A DNA stretch of 64,000 nt, from assembly GCF_002778275.1 (NCBI RefSeq), contig NZ_NESG01000002.1:372001-436000 (forward strand), read 5' to 3'. A model generated the notes under the pieces. The model was given only the letters and a program-made list of their open reading frames with translations. It did no database searches and had not been told where the DNA came from. Position 1 is the first letter of the stretch, and every line of letters starts with the position of its first letter. Positions 51,224 through 59,621 of this stretch are shown piece by piece. Both the position numbers and the translations under genes were made by a program. Origin of the DNA: Limnohabitans sp. G3-2 (GTDB lineage Bacteria > Pseudomonadota > Gammaproteobacteria > Burkholderiales > Burkholderiaceae_C).

Positions 51224-51738
51224 AGAGGTGCCAACGGGTTGTCCGTGGATTCGGACAACAACGGGTCATGCGCCAGATTTTCCAGCATGCTGAGCAGGAC
51301 ACGCCGTGTAGAAGCCACATGGCGTTCGCTCAACTCACCCACACTGATGCGGTTAACGTCCTCGGCCAAAGGGACGAGGACTTTTTCCAATGCACGCCCT
51401 GACTCGGTGAGAAAAACGTGCATGTTTTTGCGGTTGCCATCGAGCTGACGTCGCTCCACCATGCCCATGTCCTGCATGGCGCGGACGGCGGTCAAGGTGG
51501 TGGGCTCCATGACCCCGGCCAAATGACTGAGTTCACGCTGGGTCAGGCCATCTTGGAGCCACAAAATACGCAAAAAAGTCCAGTGGCCAAAAGAGACGCC
51601 ATGGGCGGTCAGTCGAACATGCAATGAGCGCATTTGGGCACGGCTGACATCCCTGATCAAGTGGGCCAGGCGGTCATCGGGAACGGCCTCTCTCCAATGG
51701 CGAAGCATGTGCGGAAGGGGGGCAACTCTGGACGTCAT
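51220..51738 (-). CDS. MarR-family transcriptional regulator
   Basis: The 172-aa protein has the MarR winged-helix core: VSFGHWTFLRILWLQDGLTQRELSHLAGVMEPTTLTAVRAMQDMGMVERR at about residues 47-96, with the wing RQLDGNRKNMHVFLTESG. It ends convergent with the decarboxylase gene, overlapping by 4 bp, and its start overlaps the dehydrogenase stop as ATGA. It probably senses an aromatic acid and controls the phthalate-type genes. Confidence 0.92.
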   Translation of the reverse strand: MTSRVAPLPHMLRHWREAVPDDRLAHLIRDVSRAQMRSLHVRLTAHGVSFGHWTFLRILWLQDGLTQRELSHLAGVMEPTTLTAVRAMQDMGMVERRQLDGNRKNMHVFLTESGRALEKVLVPLAEDVNRISVGELSERHVASTRRVLLSMLENLAHDPLLSESTDNPLAPL

Positions 51739-52925
51739 GTGCGGGGCGTTGGGGTTTGGGCGCGAAGAATGATATCTTGCCCGAGGGCAGACGATTGAAG
51801 CAAAGCCAGGCAGACCTCCATCGTGGCCATGGACCACTGGCCATCGTGCTGGGGCGCTTGACCCAAGCGGGCAGCTGCCCAGATTTCATCGACCACTTCC
51901 TGCCGAGCCACGGTGGGCGGTGCCAAGCCATGAAGTTCAGCACCGCTGGCGTCCATGACCAGCACGCCGTTGGGCAGCAGTTGCAGGTCAGCGCTTTCGC
52001 AGCTGACAATCACAGGACCAAAATGTTGGTAATGGGCCGGTGCCACGGTGTCGATTCCCGCGTAGTCACGTCCGCCAAAGTTGCGTTCTGCCTTGGCCTG
52101 AGCTTCGGCGGTCTCGTCTTGCATTTGTGCATGTTTGCGGCGTGTGGCGCTGTGTGCTTGGGGTGACTTGGGCGTGCCCAGTTCACCCACCCCATTCATC
52201 CACACATCGGTATCGAAAAAGCCATAGCCACTGTAGGTGAGGTTGGCCCACACGCCATCGTCAAAGCTCAACAAGGCGCTGTAAGCGCCTTCCGTGGGTC
52301 GCCCTGCATCCCAGGAGCCGGTGATGGCCCTGACAGCCCGTGCGGGGGTGCCGGCCAATAAGCGCACCACATCCACCTGATGAGCCGCCTGGCTGAAGAC
52401 CACACCGCCCCCCAATGCGGTCTGCAGTTCTTCAGGTCGGCGTGGGCGGTAAAGAAAGTCGGTGTATTGCAGCGCCTGGATCATGCGAACCCGACCCCAT
52501 TGGCCGCTGGCAATGAGTTGCTGCGCTAAACGAACAGGGGCATCAAAACTGTGGCTGTGCCCGATGACTAGGTGGGTGCCTGCTTGTTGGCAAGCCTTGA
52601 TCATCGCCTCGCAATCGGCCATGTTCAAGGCCATGGGTTTTTCTACCAAAACATGCTTGCCGTAGCGCGCGGCCAGCAGGACATGCTCGACATGCATGGC
52701 ATGTGGTGAAGCGATGTAAACCCATTCAACGTCCGGGTGGGCGCAAACTTCCGCAGGCAGTTGACATGCCACGCCGCCCAAGGTTTCCTCAAAGGCCAAA
52801 CAGGCCGAGGGCCGAGGGTCATGAGCGGCGATGAGACGTATGCGCGGGTCGGCTGTCCAAGTTGGCAGCATCAACGTGAATGCACGACCCATGCCAATGA
52901 CGCCGAGACCGATGGGATGGGTCAT
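51735..52925 (-). CDS. Gfo/Idh/MocA-family dehydrogenase, phthalate cis-diol dehydrogenase-like
   Basis: The 396-aa protein has an N-terminal NAD(P) Rossmann fold (LGVIGMGRAFTLML) and the family EKPMALN motif near residue 98, followed by the Gfo/Idh/MocA beta-sheet domain (GGGVVFSQAAHQVDVVRLL). Length and the SYSGYGFFDTDVW-like segment (LTYSGYGFFDTDVWMNGVGE) resemble phthalate 4,5-cis-dihydrodiol dehydrogenase. It would oxidise the oxygenase product to a dihydroxy aromatic. It is translationally coupled at both ends, to the reductase before it and the MarR gene after it. Confidence 0.85.
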   Translation of the reverse strand: MTHPIGLGVIGMGRAFTLMLPTWTADPRIRLIAAHDPRPSACLAFEETLGGVACQLPAEVCAHPDVEWVYIASPHAMHVEHVLLAARYGKHVLVEKPMALNMADCEAMIKACQQAGTHLVIGHSHSFDAPVRLAQQLIASGQWGRVRMIQALQYTDFLYRPRRPEELQTALGGGVVFSQAAHQVDVVRLLAGTPARAVRAITGSWDAGRPTEGAYSALLSFDDGVWANLTYSGYGFFDTDVWMNGVGELGTPKSPQAHSATRRKHAQMQDETAEAQAKAERNFGGRDYAGIDTVAPAHYQHFGPVIVSCESADLQLLPNGVLVMDASGAELHGLAPPTVARQEVVDEIWAAARLGQAPQHDGQWSMATMEVCLALLQSSALGQDIILRAQTPTPRT

Positions 52926-53872
52926 GCGTCGAGCGTCAAGTGGTCAGAAAGGGCGCGGGAAACGCAGGGCATGATCCATTGTGCACGCTCTTCGGGCAGC
53001 AGGACGTGGTCGCGATGATCTGCTGTGCCTTCCAGCAAACGGGTTTTACAGGAGCCGCAGGTGCCACTTTCACAGGAAGCCGGCATGGCAATGCCGACAG
53101 AGCGTGCCGCTTGCAAAATGCTCAGCCCCGGTGGTACGGACACTTGTTGAGCGCTTTGTCGGAAGTTGACAGTGAATGGCGTGTCATTGACTTGGGCCGC
53201 TTGCTGAACGCCAAAGCTTTCAAAATGCACGGCGTTGGAAGGCCAGTGACCAGACATGTCCTTGACGGCGCTCATGAGTCCAGCAGGACCGCAGCAGTAC
53301 AACTGCAGTCCCGTCAGACTGCCCGATTTTTCCAGGACAGGCCAAAGATCAAAGCCATGGTCAGGCTGGCCACCATCGTGGTGGCATACCAAATTCTGTG
53401 CAAAAGCTTCGTCCCGAAGCTCACTCAAAAATGCGGTGCTTTCTGGATCGCGCGTCAGGTAATAAAGTTTGAAGGGTTTGCCCCAGTGGGTCAGCGTTTT
53501 GGCCATCGCCAGCATAGGTGTGATGCCGATGCCCCCAGCGATCAAAACGTATTTTTGGGCCTGAGGGTCAAGAGGAAAATGGTTGAGTGGTTGGCCAACC
53601 TCCACCGTATCGCCAGCTTGCAGGCTATCGATCATGCTGATCGAACCGCCACGTCCACCCGCTTCGCGCTTCACTGCAATTTGGTAGCGGTGTGTTTCCT
53701 CGGGGTCGTTGCAAAGCGAATAGGCGCGCATGCTGCCATTCGGGGTTTGCACAGGAATGTGAGCGCCTGCAGTGAAGGCGGGCAAAGGACCGCCGTCCAT
53801 GTGCTGAAATTCGAAACGGTAAATATCTTTGGCAACGGCCGCTTTGCTGGCGACCTTGAGCGTCATGTTCAT
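52922..53872 (-). CDS. Phthalate-dioxygenase-reductase-like flavin/iron-sulfur protein
   Basis: The 316-aa protein is a class IA oxygenase reductase: FMN domain (RAYSLCNDPEE, AVKREAGGRGGSISMID), NAD domain (LIAGGIGITPMLAMAK, YCCGPAGLM), and a C-terminal plant-type [2Fe-2S] ferredoxin (CESGTCGSCKTRLLEG, then a final Cys in IMPCVSRA). This domain order, FMN-NAD-ferredoxin, is that of phthalate 4,5-dioxygenase reductase. It passes electrons from NADH to the Rieske oxygenase. The start is either 53872, chosen here, or an ATG at 53950 preceded by GGAAG; the shorter form matches family length. Confidence 0.92.
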   Translation of the reverse strand: MNMTLKVASKAAVAKDIYRFEFQHMDGGPLPAFTAGAHIPVQTPNGSMRAYSLCNDPEETHRYQIAVKREAGGRGGSISMIDSLQAGDTVEVGQPLNHFPLDPQAQKYVLIAGGIGITPMLAMAKTLTHWGKPFKLYYLTRDPESTAFLSELRDEAFAQNLVCHHDGGQPDHGFDLWPVLEKSGSLTGLQLYCCGPAGLMSAVKDMSGHWPSNAVHFESFGVQQAAQVNDTPFTVNFRQSAQQVSVPPGLSILQAARSVGIAMPASCESGTCGSCKTRLLEGTADHRDHVLLPEERAQWIMPCVSRALSDHLTLDA

Positions 53873-53963
53873 GTGTGCGTGATCAGGTTGATGAAATTGA
53901 AAAAGCGCTCGTCTCTCACGGGACAAGGTGGCGGTAAACCTTATTGACATGGACTTCCAGAGC

Positions 53964-53983
53964 CCTAAAATTATTATATTAGG
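53964..53983. promoter_or_regulatory. AT-rich palindrome, candidate MarR operator
   Basis: CCTAAAAT (53964-53971) and ATATTAGG (53976-53983) are inverted copies with one mismatch, making a 20-bp AT-rich palindrome. It lies in the divergent gap between the reductase and Bug genes, both flanking a MarR regulon. Length and composition suit MarR. Confidence 0.55.
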
Positions 53984-54048
53984 TGGCTAAGCATTTGCAA
54001 GATGTGCAAACACCTGAAACTCAGCAATCCACACAACAGGAGACGATC

Positions 54049-55026
54049 ATGCAACGCAGAACACTCACCGCACTGGTTTCAACGCTGGTGCTCGCCACCG
54101 CCCTGCCAACCTCGGTGCTGGCACAGACCTACCCCAGCAAACCCATCAAATTCATCGTGCCTTATGCGGCGGGTGGTTTGCCCGACACGGTTGCGCGAGT
54201 GGTGGCACAGCGATTGACCGAGCGACTGGGCCAATCGGTGGTGGTGGACAACAAGCCTGGCGGCAATGGGGTGGTGGCTTACCAGGCTTTGCTGCAAAGC
54301 ACTCCTCAAGATGGACATGCCTTCATCGTCTCGGATGGGTCCATGCTCTCCATCACGCCGCTGCTCAACAAAAATGCCACCTACAAAGCCGGGGTGGATA
54401 TCTTGCCCGTCTCGCTCATTGCGCGATCGCCCCTTTTTATCGTGGCGCACCCGAAAACAGGGGTCAATAATTTCCAGGATTTTCTCAATCTCGTCAAAAG
54501 CAAGCCCGGCAATTTCACGTACGGATCTTCTGGCATCGGCAGCACGCACCACTTGACGATGGAGGCCCTGAAAGCGGCGATGAAAATTGATGTTCGTCAC
54601 ATTCCTTTTAGGGGATCGGGACAATCCACGCCGGCATTGGTCGGTGGTCAAGTCGATTTTTCAGTAGCCGCTTTGCCCTCCATGCAAGGATTTGCGAAAA
54701 ACGGACAGGTCAGCATCCTGGCCAGCAATGCCGCCACCCGCTCCACACAAGCACCGGACATTCCGGCGATTGCCGAAACTGTTCCTGGTTTTGACTTCTC
54801 CGTCATCATTGGTGTCATGGCGGCTGCTGGCACACCGGCCAATGCCATCCAGAAAATCAGCCAGGAAATTGCAGAAGTCGTCAAACATCCTGAGCTGGTC
54901 AAAACATTCCAGGCTGCGGTCATCGATCCAGTGGGCTCCGATCCGAGAACTTATGGACTGGCCATCACGAAAGAGAACGAAGCCATGGCTCGTGCAGCCA
55001 AAGTTGCTGACTTGAAGGCAGAGTGA
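54049..55026 (+). CDS. TctC/Bug-family solute-binding protein
   Basis: The 325-aa product has a signal peptide (MQRRTLTALVSTLVLATALPTSVLAQ) and Bug loops KFIVPYAAGGLPDTVARVV, VVVDNKPGGNGVVA, and HIPFRGSGQSTPALVGGQVDF. AGGAGACG lies just upstream of the ATG at 54049. It is divergent from the reductase gene across a MarR-like operator and overlaps the TSUP-transporter start, so it probably captures the aromatic acid for that pathway. Confidence 0.9.
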   Translation: MQRRTLTALVSTLVLATALPTSVLAQTYPSKPIKFIVPYAAGGLPDTVARVVAQRLTERLGQSVVVDNKPGGNGVVAYQALLQSTPQDGHAFIVSDGSMLSITPLLNKNATYKAGVDILPVSLIARSPLFIVAHPKTGVNNFQDFLNLVKSKPGNFTYGSSGIGSTHHLTMEALKAAMKIDVRHIPFRGSGQSTPALVGGQVDFSVAALPSMQGFAKNGQVSILASNAATRSTQAPDIPAIAETVPGFDFSVIIGVMAAAGTPANAIQKISQEIAEVVKHPELVKTFQAAVIDPVGSDPRTYGLAITKENEAMARAAKVADLKAE

Positions 55027-55757
55027 TCTCTCTTGCACTGGCGGTTCCCGCCGCCCTGATGTTTGTGGCTGGCGGGGTCGTCAAAGGTACCTTGGGTGTC
55101 GGGCTGCCCTTGTTGGTCGTGCCCTTGTTGACCCTCATCTTGCCGGCTTCACAGGCCATGGGACTTCTCGTGATGCCGGTGCTGGTTTCCAATGTTTACC
55201 AGGCGCTCCAAGGCGGTTTGTGGCGCATCTCTGTTCGCCGATTCGGGACATTGATGGCGGCGCAGGCCGCCACCACTTTGCTGGCCATCTACTGGAGCAT
55301 CGGTTGGTCAGGCAAATCATTGGACAGAGCCATGGGCTTGACGGTCTTGGTGGCTGTGGCCGTGATGATTGTGCAACCCAAAGGAACGATTTCTTCGGCG
55401 CAGGAAAAATGGCTGGGACCCCTGGTAGGTGCATTGGCCGGTGCCATGGCGGGCATGTCTTCACTGACAGGGCCCTTGCTCATCACCTACATGATGGCGT
55501 TGAGACTGCCGCGAGACGTTTTTGTGGGCAGCATCAGTGTGGTGTATTTGTTGGGCGCCTTGCCAATGTATGCAGGCATGCTGTGGTGGGGGCGCTTTGG
55601 GTGGTCAGAGGTGGGTTGGTCGACTCTGGCGCTGTTGCCCGTTTATGCCGGGCTGTTGATGGGCACCAGATTGCGGGAACGCCTCAATGAAAAGCAGTTC
55701 AGGCTGTTGCTCTTGGCCTTGTTGCTGTTTCTGGGTACATTGCTGATGGTGCGTTGA
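55023..55757 (+). CDS. TauE/SafE (TSUP) family membrane transporter
   Basis: The 244-aa protein has about eight hydrophobic spans and the TSUP repeats: GGVVKGTLGVGLPLLVVPLL in the first half and GALAGAMAGMSSLTGPLLITYM in the second. TSUP proteins export sulfite, sulfoacetate or other anions, or move carboxylates; here the Bug partner suggests import or export of an organic acid. The GTG start overlaps the Bug stop as GTGA, so expression is coupled. Confidence 0.9.
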   Translation: MISLALAVPAALMFVAGGVVKGTLGVGLPLLVVPLLTLILPASQAMGLLVMPVLVSNVYQALQGGLWRISVRRFGTLMAAQAATTLLAIYWSIGWSGKSLDRAMGLTVLVAVAVMIVQPKGTISSAQEKWLGPLVGALAGAMAGMSSLTGPLLITYMMALRLPRDVFVGSISVVYLLGALPMYAGMLWWGRFGWSEVGWSTLALLPVYAGLLMGTRLRERLNEKQFRLLLLALLLFLGTLLMVR

Positions 55758-55763
55758 TGGACA

Positions 55764-56273
55764 TCAGCTGAACCAGCGGTCTTTCGAGAGAACACAGGGC
55801 ACTTCATGGTTGCTTTGGGCGTAACCGTCAAAGTCCTGCCCTTTGTCATCAATCCGAGCCAAGGGGTCTTTGGATGGGTCTATGACCGCACCAACGCGCA
55901 GCAACACAAGCGGCTCAGGCCCGTTTGCCACAAATCGGTACAGCACACCCCGCGGCAAGACGACACCCTCGTGCAAGTTCACCACGCGGAATTCGTCGCC
56001 AGGACCATAAAAAGTTGCGCTGCCTTGCATGACCACAAACATGTGGTCTTCATTGGTGTGTGCGTGCAACTCGTTTTCGCCGCCGCTGGCGTAGGTCTTG
56101 AGCACCACATTGAGTTGGCTGCTTGCGGCCATGACCTGGTTGGTGCGTCCTTGTTCGGGTAACTGAGCCCGGAGAGCAAAAAACCCGGGTTTGTCATGCA
56201 CAGCCAGGCGCGCCATGGCGTTGCGCCATGCCAGACTGCTAAGGGCTATTTCGGGCGTGCTGTCATGGTTCAT
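55764..56273 (-). CDS. Single-domain cupin protein
   Basis: The 169-aa protein has one cupin barrel with metal motif HAHTNEDHMFVVMQG near residue 70 (His, His, Glu-type spacing) and the second motif PRGVLYRFVANG near residue 110. It is the last gene of the Bug-TPP-aldehyde dehydrogenase operon, 13 bp after the dehydrogenase stop. It may be a small dioxygenase or isomerase in that pathway. It is convergent with the TSUP gene by 6 bp. The reaction is unknown. Confidence 0.8.
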   Translation of the reverse strand: MNHDSTPEIALSSLAWRNAMARLAVHDKPGFFALRAQLPEQGRTNQVMAASSQLNVVLKTYASGGENELHAHTNEDHMFVVMQGSATFYGPGDEFRVVNLHEGVVLPRGVLYRFVANGPEPLVLLRVGAVIDPSKDPLARIDDKGQDFDGYAQSNHEVPCVLSKDRWFS

Positions 56274-56285
56274 GGGGTGCTTTCG

Positions 56286-57815
56286 TCAGGGTCTGGATCC
56301 ACGCAAGGAAACATTGATGTTCTTGATTTGGGTGAATTCATGGAGTTCTTGAAAAGACTCTTCACGCCCCAAACCGGACTGCTTGTAACCGCCAAATGAT
56401 GCCCCGGGCAAGTGGATCGAGGCATCGTTGATCCACACATAGCCCGCCTGGATCCGCATCGCTGCACGGTGCGCTGTCACCAGATCGCGTGTCCAGACCG
56501 ACGCTGTCAGTCCCATCGACAAACCGTTGACAATGTTCAACATGTCCTCTTCGTCTCGCCAGCGCATCACACCCAAGACCGGGCCAAAAACCTCTTCCTG
56601 GGCGAGCCGGTGGTGCGGCTGAACATCCTTGAACACCGTGGGTTCAATGAAAAATCCCCGTGCCAAGTTGGTAGGTCGGCCACCACCTGTGACGAGCTTT
56701 GCACCTTCGGCATGGGCGGTGCGGATGTAATCCATTGAGCGATCGAATTGGACCTGGTTGACCAACGCACCCATGGTGGTGTTCATGTGGGTGGCGACAC
56801 CTGGGATGTGACGTGAAGGCAAAAGGCTGGCGAGCGAATCTATGAAGGCATCGTAGAGGCTTTCGTGGATCAGCAAACGGCTGGTAGAGCCGCAAGACTG
56901 GCCACACCATGTGAAATTCATGCCACGAACAGCGCCATCGACCGCCGCTTGAAAATCAGCATCGGGATACACCACCATTGCATTTTTCCCACCCAACTCC
57001 AGGAGAGTTCTTTTCATGTTCCCCGCAGAGGCTCGCAACACGGCCTGTCCAGCAGGGATGCTCCCGATCAAACCCACAGCAGCCACGAGGGGGTGTGATG
57101 CCAAGGCTTCGCCAGCTTCACGCCCTCCTGTGACTGTGTTGAGCACGCCTGGCGGGAAAACCGGAGCTAGCAACTCCATCAATCGCAGTGTCGACAAAGG
57201 TGCTTGTTCTGGCGGTTTCAAAACGACGGTGTTGCCAGCAGCAAGTGGTGCAGCTATCTTGCCCGCAGCGAACATGAAAGGGTGATTGAAAGGAAAGATG
57301 CGGCCGACCACGCCCAAGGGTTCTCGGAGGGAATAATTGAGCGATCCATTGCCAGTGGGCAAGGTCTCGCCCTTGTTTTCAAGCACCAGGCCAGCAAAGT
57401 AATCCAATTGAAATGCCGCGATTTCGGCGTCCATTTGCATGGCTTTGACCGGATTGCCGCAGTCGGCCGCATCCAGCAGCGCCAGTTCCAGGGCGTGGTC
57501 ACGTACGATGCTGGCCGCCAAACGAAGTCGTTGAGCCCGCTCCAACGGCGGGGTGCTGGCCCATGACGGAAATGCACGGTGTGCAGACTGAACTGCCGCA
57601 TCGATTTCGGCACTTCCGCCCCGTGCAAATTCACCCAAGGGCAATTCCGTGCTGGGGTTGTGACTGACAAGGTTTGGACCGCCCGCATGCCAGGCTCCTC
57701 CCCAGAAATGGCGAGCTTGAGCAGGCAATGTGCTGCTGACAAGTGATGAGAGGTCGGCCGATGCCAATTCCTCTGCTGTGAAGTGCCCCAAATGCGATTT
57801 GAATGCGCTCATCAT
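56286..57815 (-). CDS. NAD(P)-dependent aldehyde dehydrogenase
   Basis: The 509-aa protein is a full-length ALDH: NHPFMFAAGKIAAPLAAGN with the cofactor-binding N and K region (TVVLKPPEQAPLS), catalytic Glu in LELGGKNA near residue 270, catalytic Cys in GQSCGSTSR near residue 304, and the C-terminal EVFGPVLGVMRW and FGGYKQSGLGRE blocks. AGGAATTGAA precedes the ATG pair at 57815/57812. It starts one base after the TPP-enzyme stop. It would oxidise the aldehyde released by that enzyme to an acid. Confidence 0.93.
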   Translation of the reverse strand: MMSAFKSHLGHFTAEELASADLSSLVSSTLPAQARHFWGGAWHAGGPNLVSHNPSTELPLGEFARGGSAEIDAAVQSAHRAFPSWASTPPLERAQRLRLAASIVRDHALELALLDAADCGNPVKAMQMDAEIAAFQLDYFAGLVLENKGETLPTGNGSLNYSLREPLGVVGRIFPFNHPFMFAAGKIAAPLAAGNTVVLKPPEQAPLSTLRLMELLAPVFPPGVLNTVTGGREAGEALASHPLVAAVGLIGSIPAGQAVLRASAGNMKRTLLELGGKNAMVVYPDADFQAAVDGAVRGMNFTWCGQSCGSTSRLLIHESLYDAFIDSLASLLPSRHIPGVATHMNTTMGALVNQVQFDRSMDYIRTAHAEGAKLVTGGGRPTNLARGFFIEPTVFKDVQPHHRLAQEEVFGPVLGVMRWRDEEDMLNIVNGLSMGLTASVWTRDLVTAHRAAMRIQAGYVWINDASIHLPGASFGGYKQSGLGREESFQELHEFTQIKNINVSLRGSRP

Positions 57816-57816
57816 T

Positions 57817-59604
57817 TCAATTCCTGTAATCGCGTGTCATGCCTTGAGTCATGGCGGGTGCATAACCCGTCATGACGTGAACATCCAGCACAACGGCTTG
57901 GCCAGATCTGACCTGTTCAATTGCTTGGCGCAAAGCTTGATCTAACTCGGCTGCACTTTTCAGCGGACCCATCCCGATCAGTCCTTGTGCCTTGGCCATC
58001 AGGGCCAGATCGGGTGCCGGGTCATCGATGCGCTGCCCGATCCATCGGTTGGCAACCGGGCGATCGCGTTCGATGGCGACACGTTCCTGGTGCAGCTCAT
58101 CGTTGAAAAAAGATCGGTTGTTCACCACGATGATCAGCAATGGAAGTTGAGCGTTGGCAGCCGTCCACAAAGCGGTGACACCCATCATGAAATCACCATC
58201 ACCAATGATGGCGATGGGTAATCGGTCTGCGCCTTTGAGCGCAAGCGCGCCGCCGACTGCCATGCCCGGCCCAGAGCCAATGCCGCCCCCACCGTCGTAA
58301 CCCAAAAAATCCAACGGACTGGAAAAATCCCAAAGATCGCCACTCCAACTCAGCGGCAAACGCAGCAAACAAATCTCATGGGGCTCGACATGCTGACGCA
58401 AAACATGCGCAACATCGGCAACCTTGAGCGCCTGATCGGGCGCCAGTGCTGCTGGTTTCGTGAGGGGCTGAGCGTGTCCAATCGCAGCAGTCTTGCCTTT
58501 GGGAAGCAACAGGTTCAGCGCATTTACAAAGGGCTCCGGTTCACATCCCAAATGTAAATCAGTGGGGGGCAAGGATTGATGGTCCATGCTCCAGCCATTG
58601 TGGAGTTGGTGGTCCATAGAGACTTGAATAATTCGAGCAGATACGGCCTCGTTCACCCAAGCCTGTTTGAGTGTGCCGCCCAAGTCCAGCCAGTCGAGTG
58701 AGATGACCAGATCGGCTTGTCGAAGGACTTGTGCACTGGCCGCAGACAAAAACATACCAGCCGGCCCAGCATGCAGAGGGTGTTGCGTCGGAAATGCTGC
58801 GCCTACCTTGAGGTCCGTGATCACGCGAGCGCCAAGGGATTCGGCCAATTGAATACGCGCATCCCAACCTGTCTGACTGCGAGAGACTCGGCCAGCCAAA
58901 ATCACTGGGTGTCGGCATTCTTGCAACCATTGCTGAACAAGTGACATGTCCTCTGGCGCAGGGGCTGCCGGCTGTGGAGGCCGATAACGGGCGACATTTG
59001 GGACCTCCGGTCTGCTCTCCAGGCGCGACTCCTGTAATGCCGCATCAAAGCAAACATACACGGGGCCACGGGGTGCAGTATCGGCAATTTTGTGTGCCCG
59101 CAAAATCGCTTCTTGGGCGGCCGCAATCGATGCGGGTTGTGCGTCCCATTTGATGAAGTGACGTACCAGCGCCGCTTGATCTTGCGCAGTGTGCAACCAG
59201 TCAATCCACGGTCTTCGGCGAGCTGCATCCACCGGCCCTGTGGCACCGAGTACCAGAACTGGAACGCGGTCAGCCCAGGCGTCAAAAATGGCCATGGAGC
59301 CATGCATGAGTCCGACATTGCTATGTAAGATGGCGGCCAGCGGACGACCGGTGATCTTGGTGTAGCCGTGCGCAATGGCGACCGCGTGCTCTTCGTGCAA
59401 AACCATCAACATCTGAGGCCGGGTATTGCCCAGATGGTTAACGAGACTGTCGTGCAGTCCGCGGAAGCTGGCTCCAGGATTGAGCAAAACATAGGGTATG
59501 TCGAGGGCTCGCAAAACATCGGCAATGGCATCGCTGCCCCAAACCTTCTCACTCGGAGAAGAGGGAACAGGAACATCGCGGCGAGGCAAATGGGGCTTTG
59601 TCAA
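57817..59604 (-). CDS. Thiamine-diphosphate-dependent enzyme (acetolactate synthase/decarboxylase family)
   Basis: The roughly 595-aa protein has the three ThDP-enzyme domains: the PYR domain with activating Glu in LMVLHEEHAVAIAHGY near residue 80, a central domain, and the PP domain with metal motif GDGDFMMG followed by NN (IVVNNRSFFND). Family members decarboxylate 2-oxo acids to aldehydes or make acyloins, and the next gene is an aldehyde dehydrogenase. A TGGAGA ribosome site fits a TTG start at 59604; an alternative TTG at 59625 would overlap the previous gene. The substrate is unknown. Confidence 0.9.
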   Translation of the reverse strand: MTKPHLPRRDVPVPSSPSEKVWGSDAIADVLRALDIPYVLLNPGASFRGLHDSLVNHLGNTRPQMLMVLHEEHAVAIAHGYTKITGRPLAAILHSNVGLMHGSMAIFDAWADRVPVLVLGATGPVDAARRRPWIDWLHTAQDQAALVRHFIKWDAQPASIAAAQEAILRAHKIADTAPRGPVYVCFDAALQESRLESRPEVPNVARYRPPQPAAPAPEDMSLVQQWLQECRHPVILAGRVSRSQTGWDARIQLAESLGARVITDLKVGAAFPTQHPLHAGPAGMFLSAASAQVLRQADLVISLDWLDLGGTLKQAWVNEAVSARIIQVSMDHQLHNGWSMDHQSLPPTDLHLGCEPEPFVNALNLLLPKGKTAAIGHAQPLTKPAALAPDQALKVADVAHVLRQHVEPHEICLLRLPLSWSGDLWDFSSPLDFLGYDGGGGIGSGPGMAVGGALALKGADRLPIAIIGDGDFMMGVTALWTAANAQLPLLIIVVNNRSFFNDELHQERVAIERDRPVANRWIGQRIDDPAPDLALMAKAQGLIGMGPLKSAAELDQALRQAIEQVRSGQAVVLDVHVMTGYAPAMTQGMTRDYRN

Positions 59605-59621
59605 AAAGTTCTCCAGAATGA

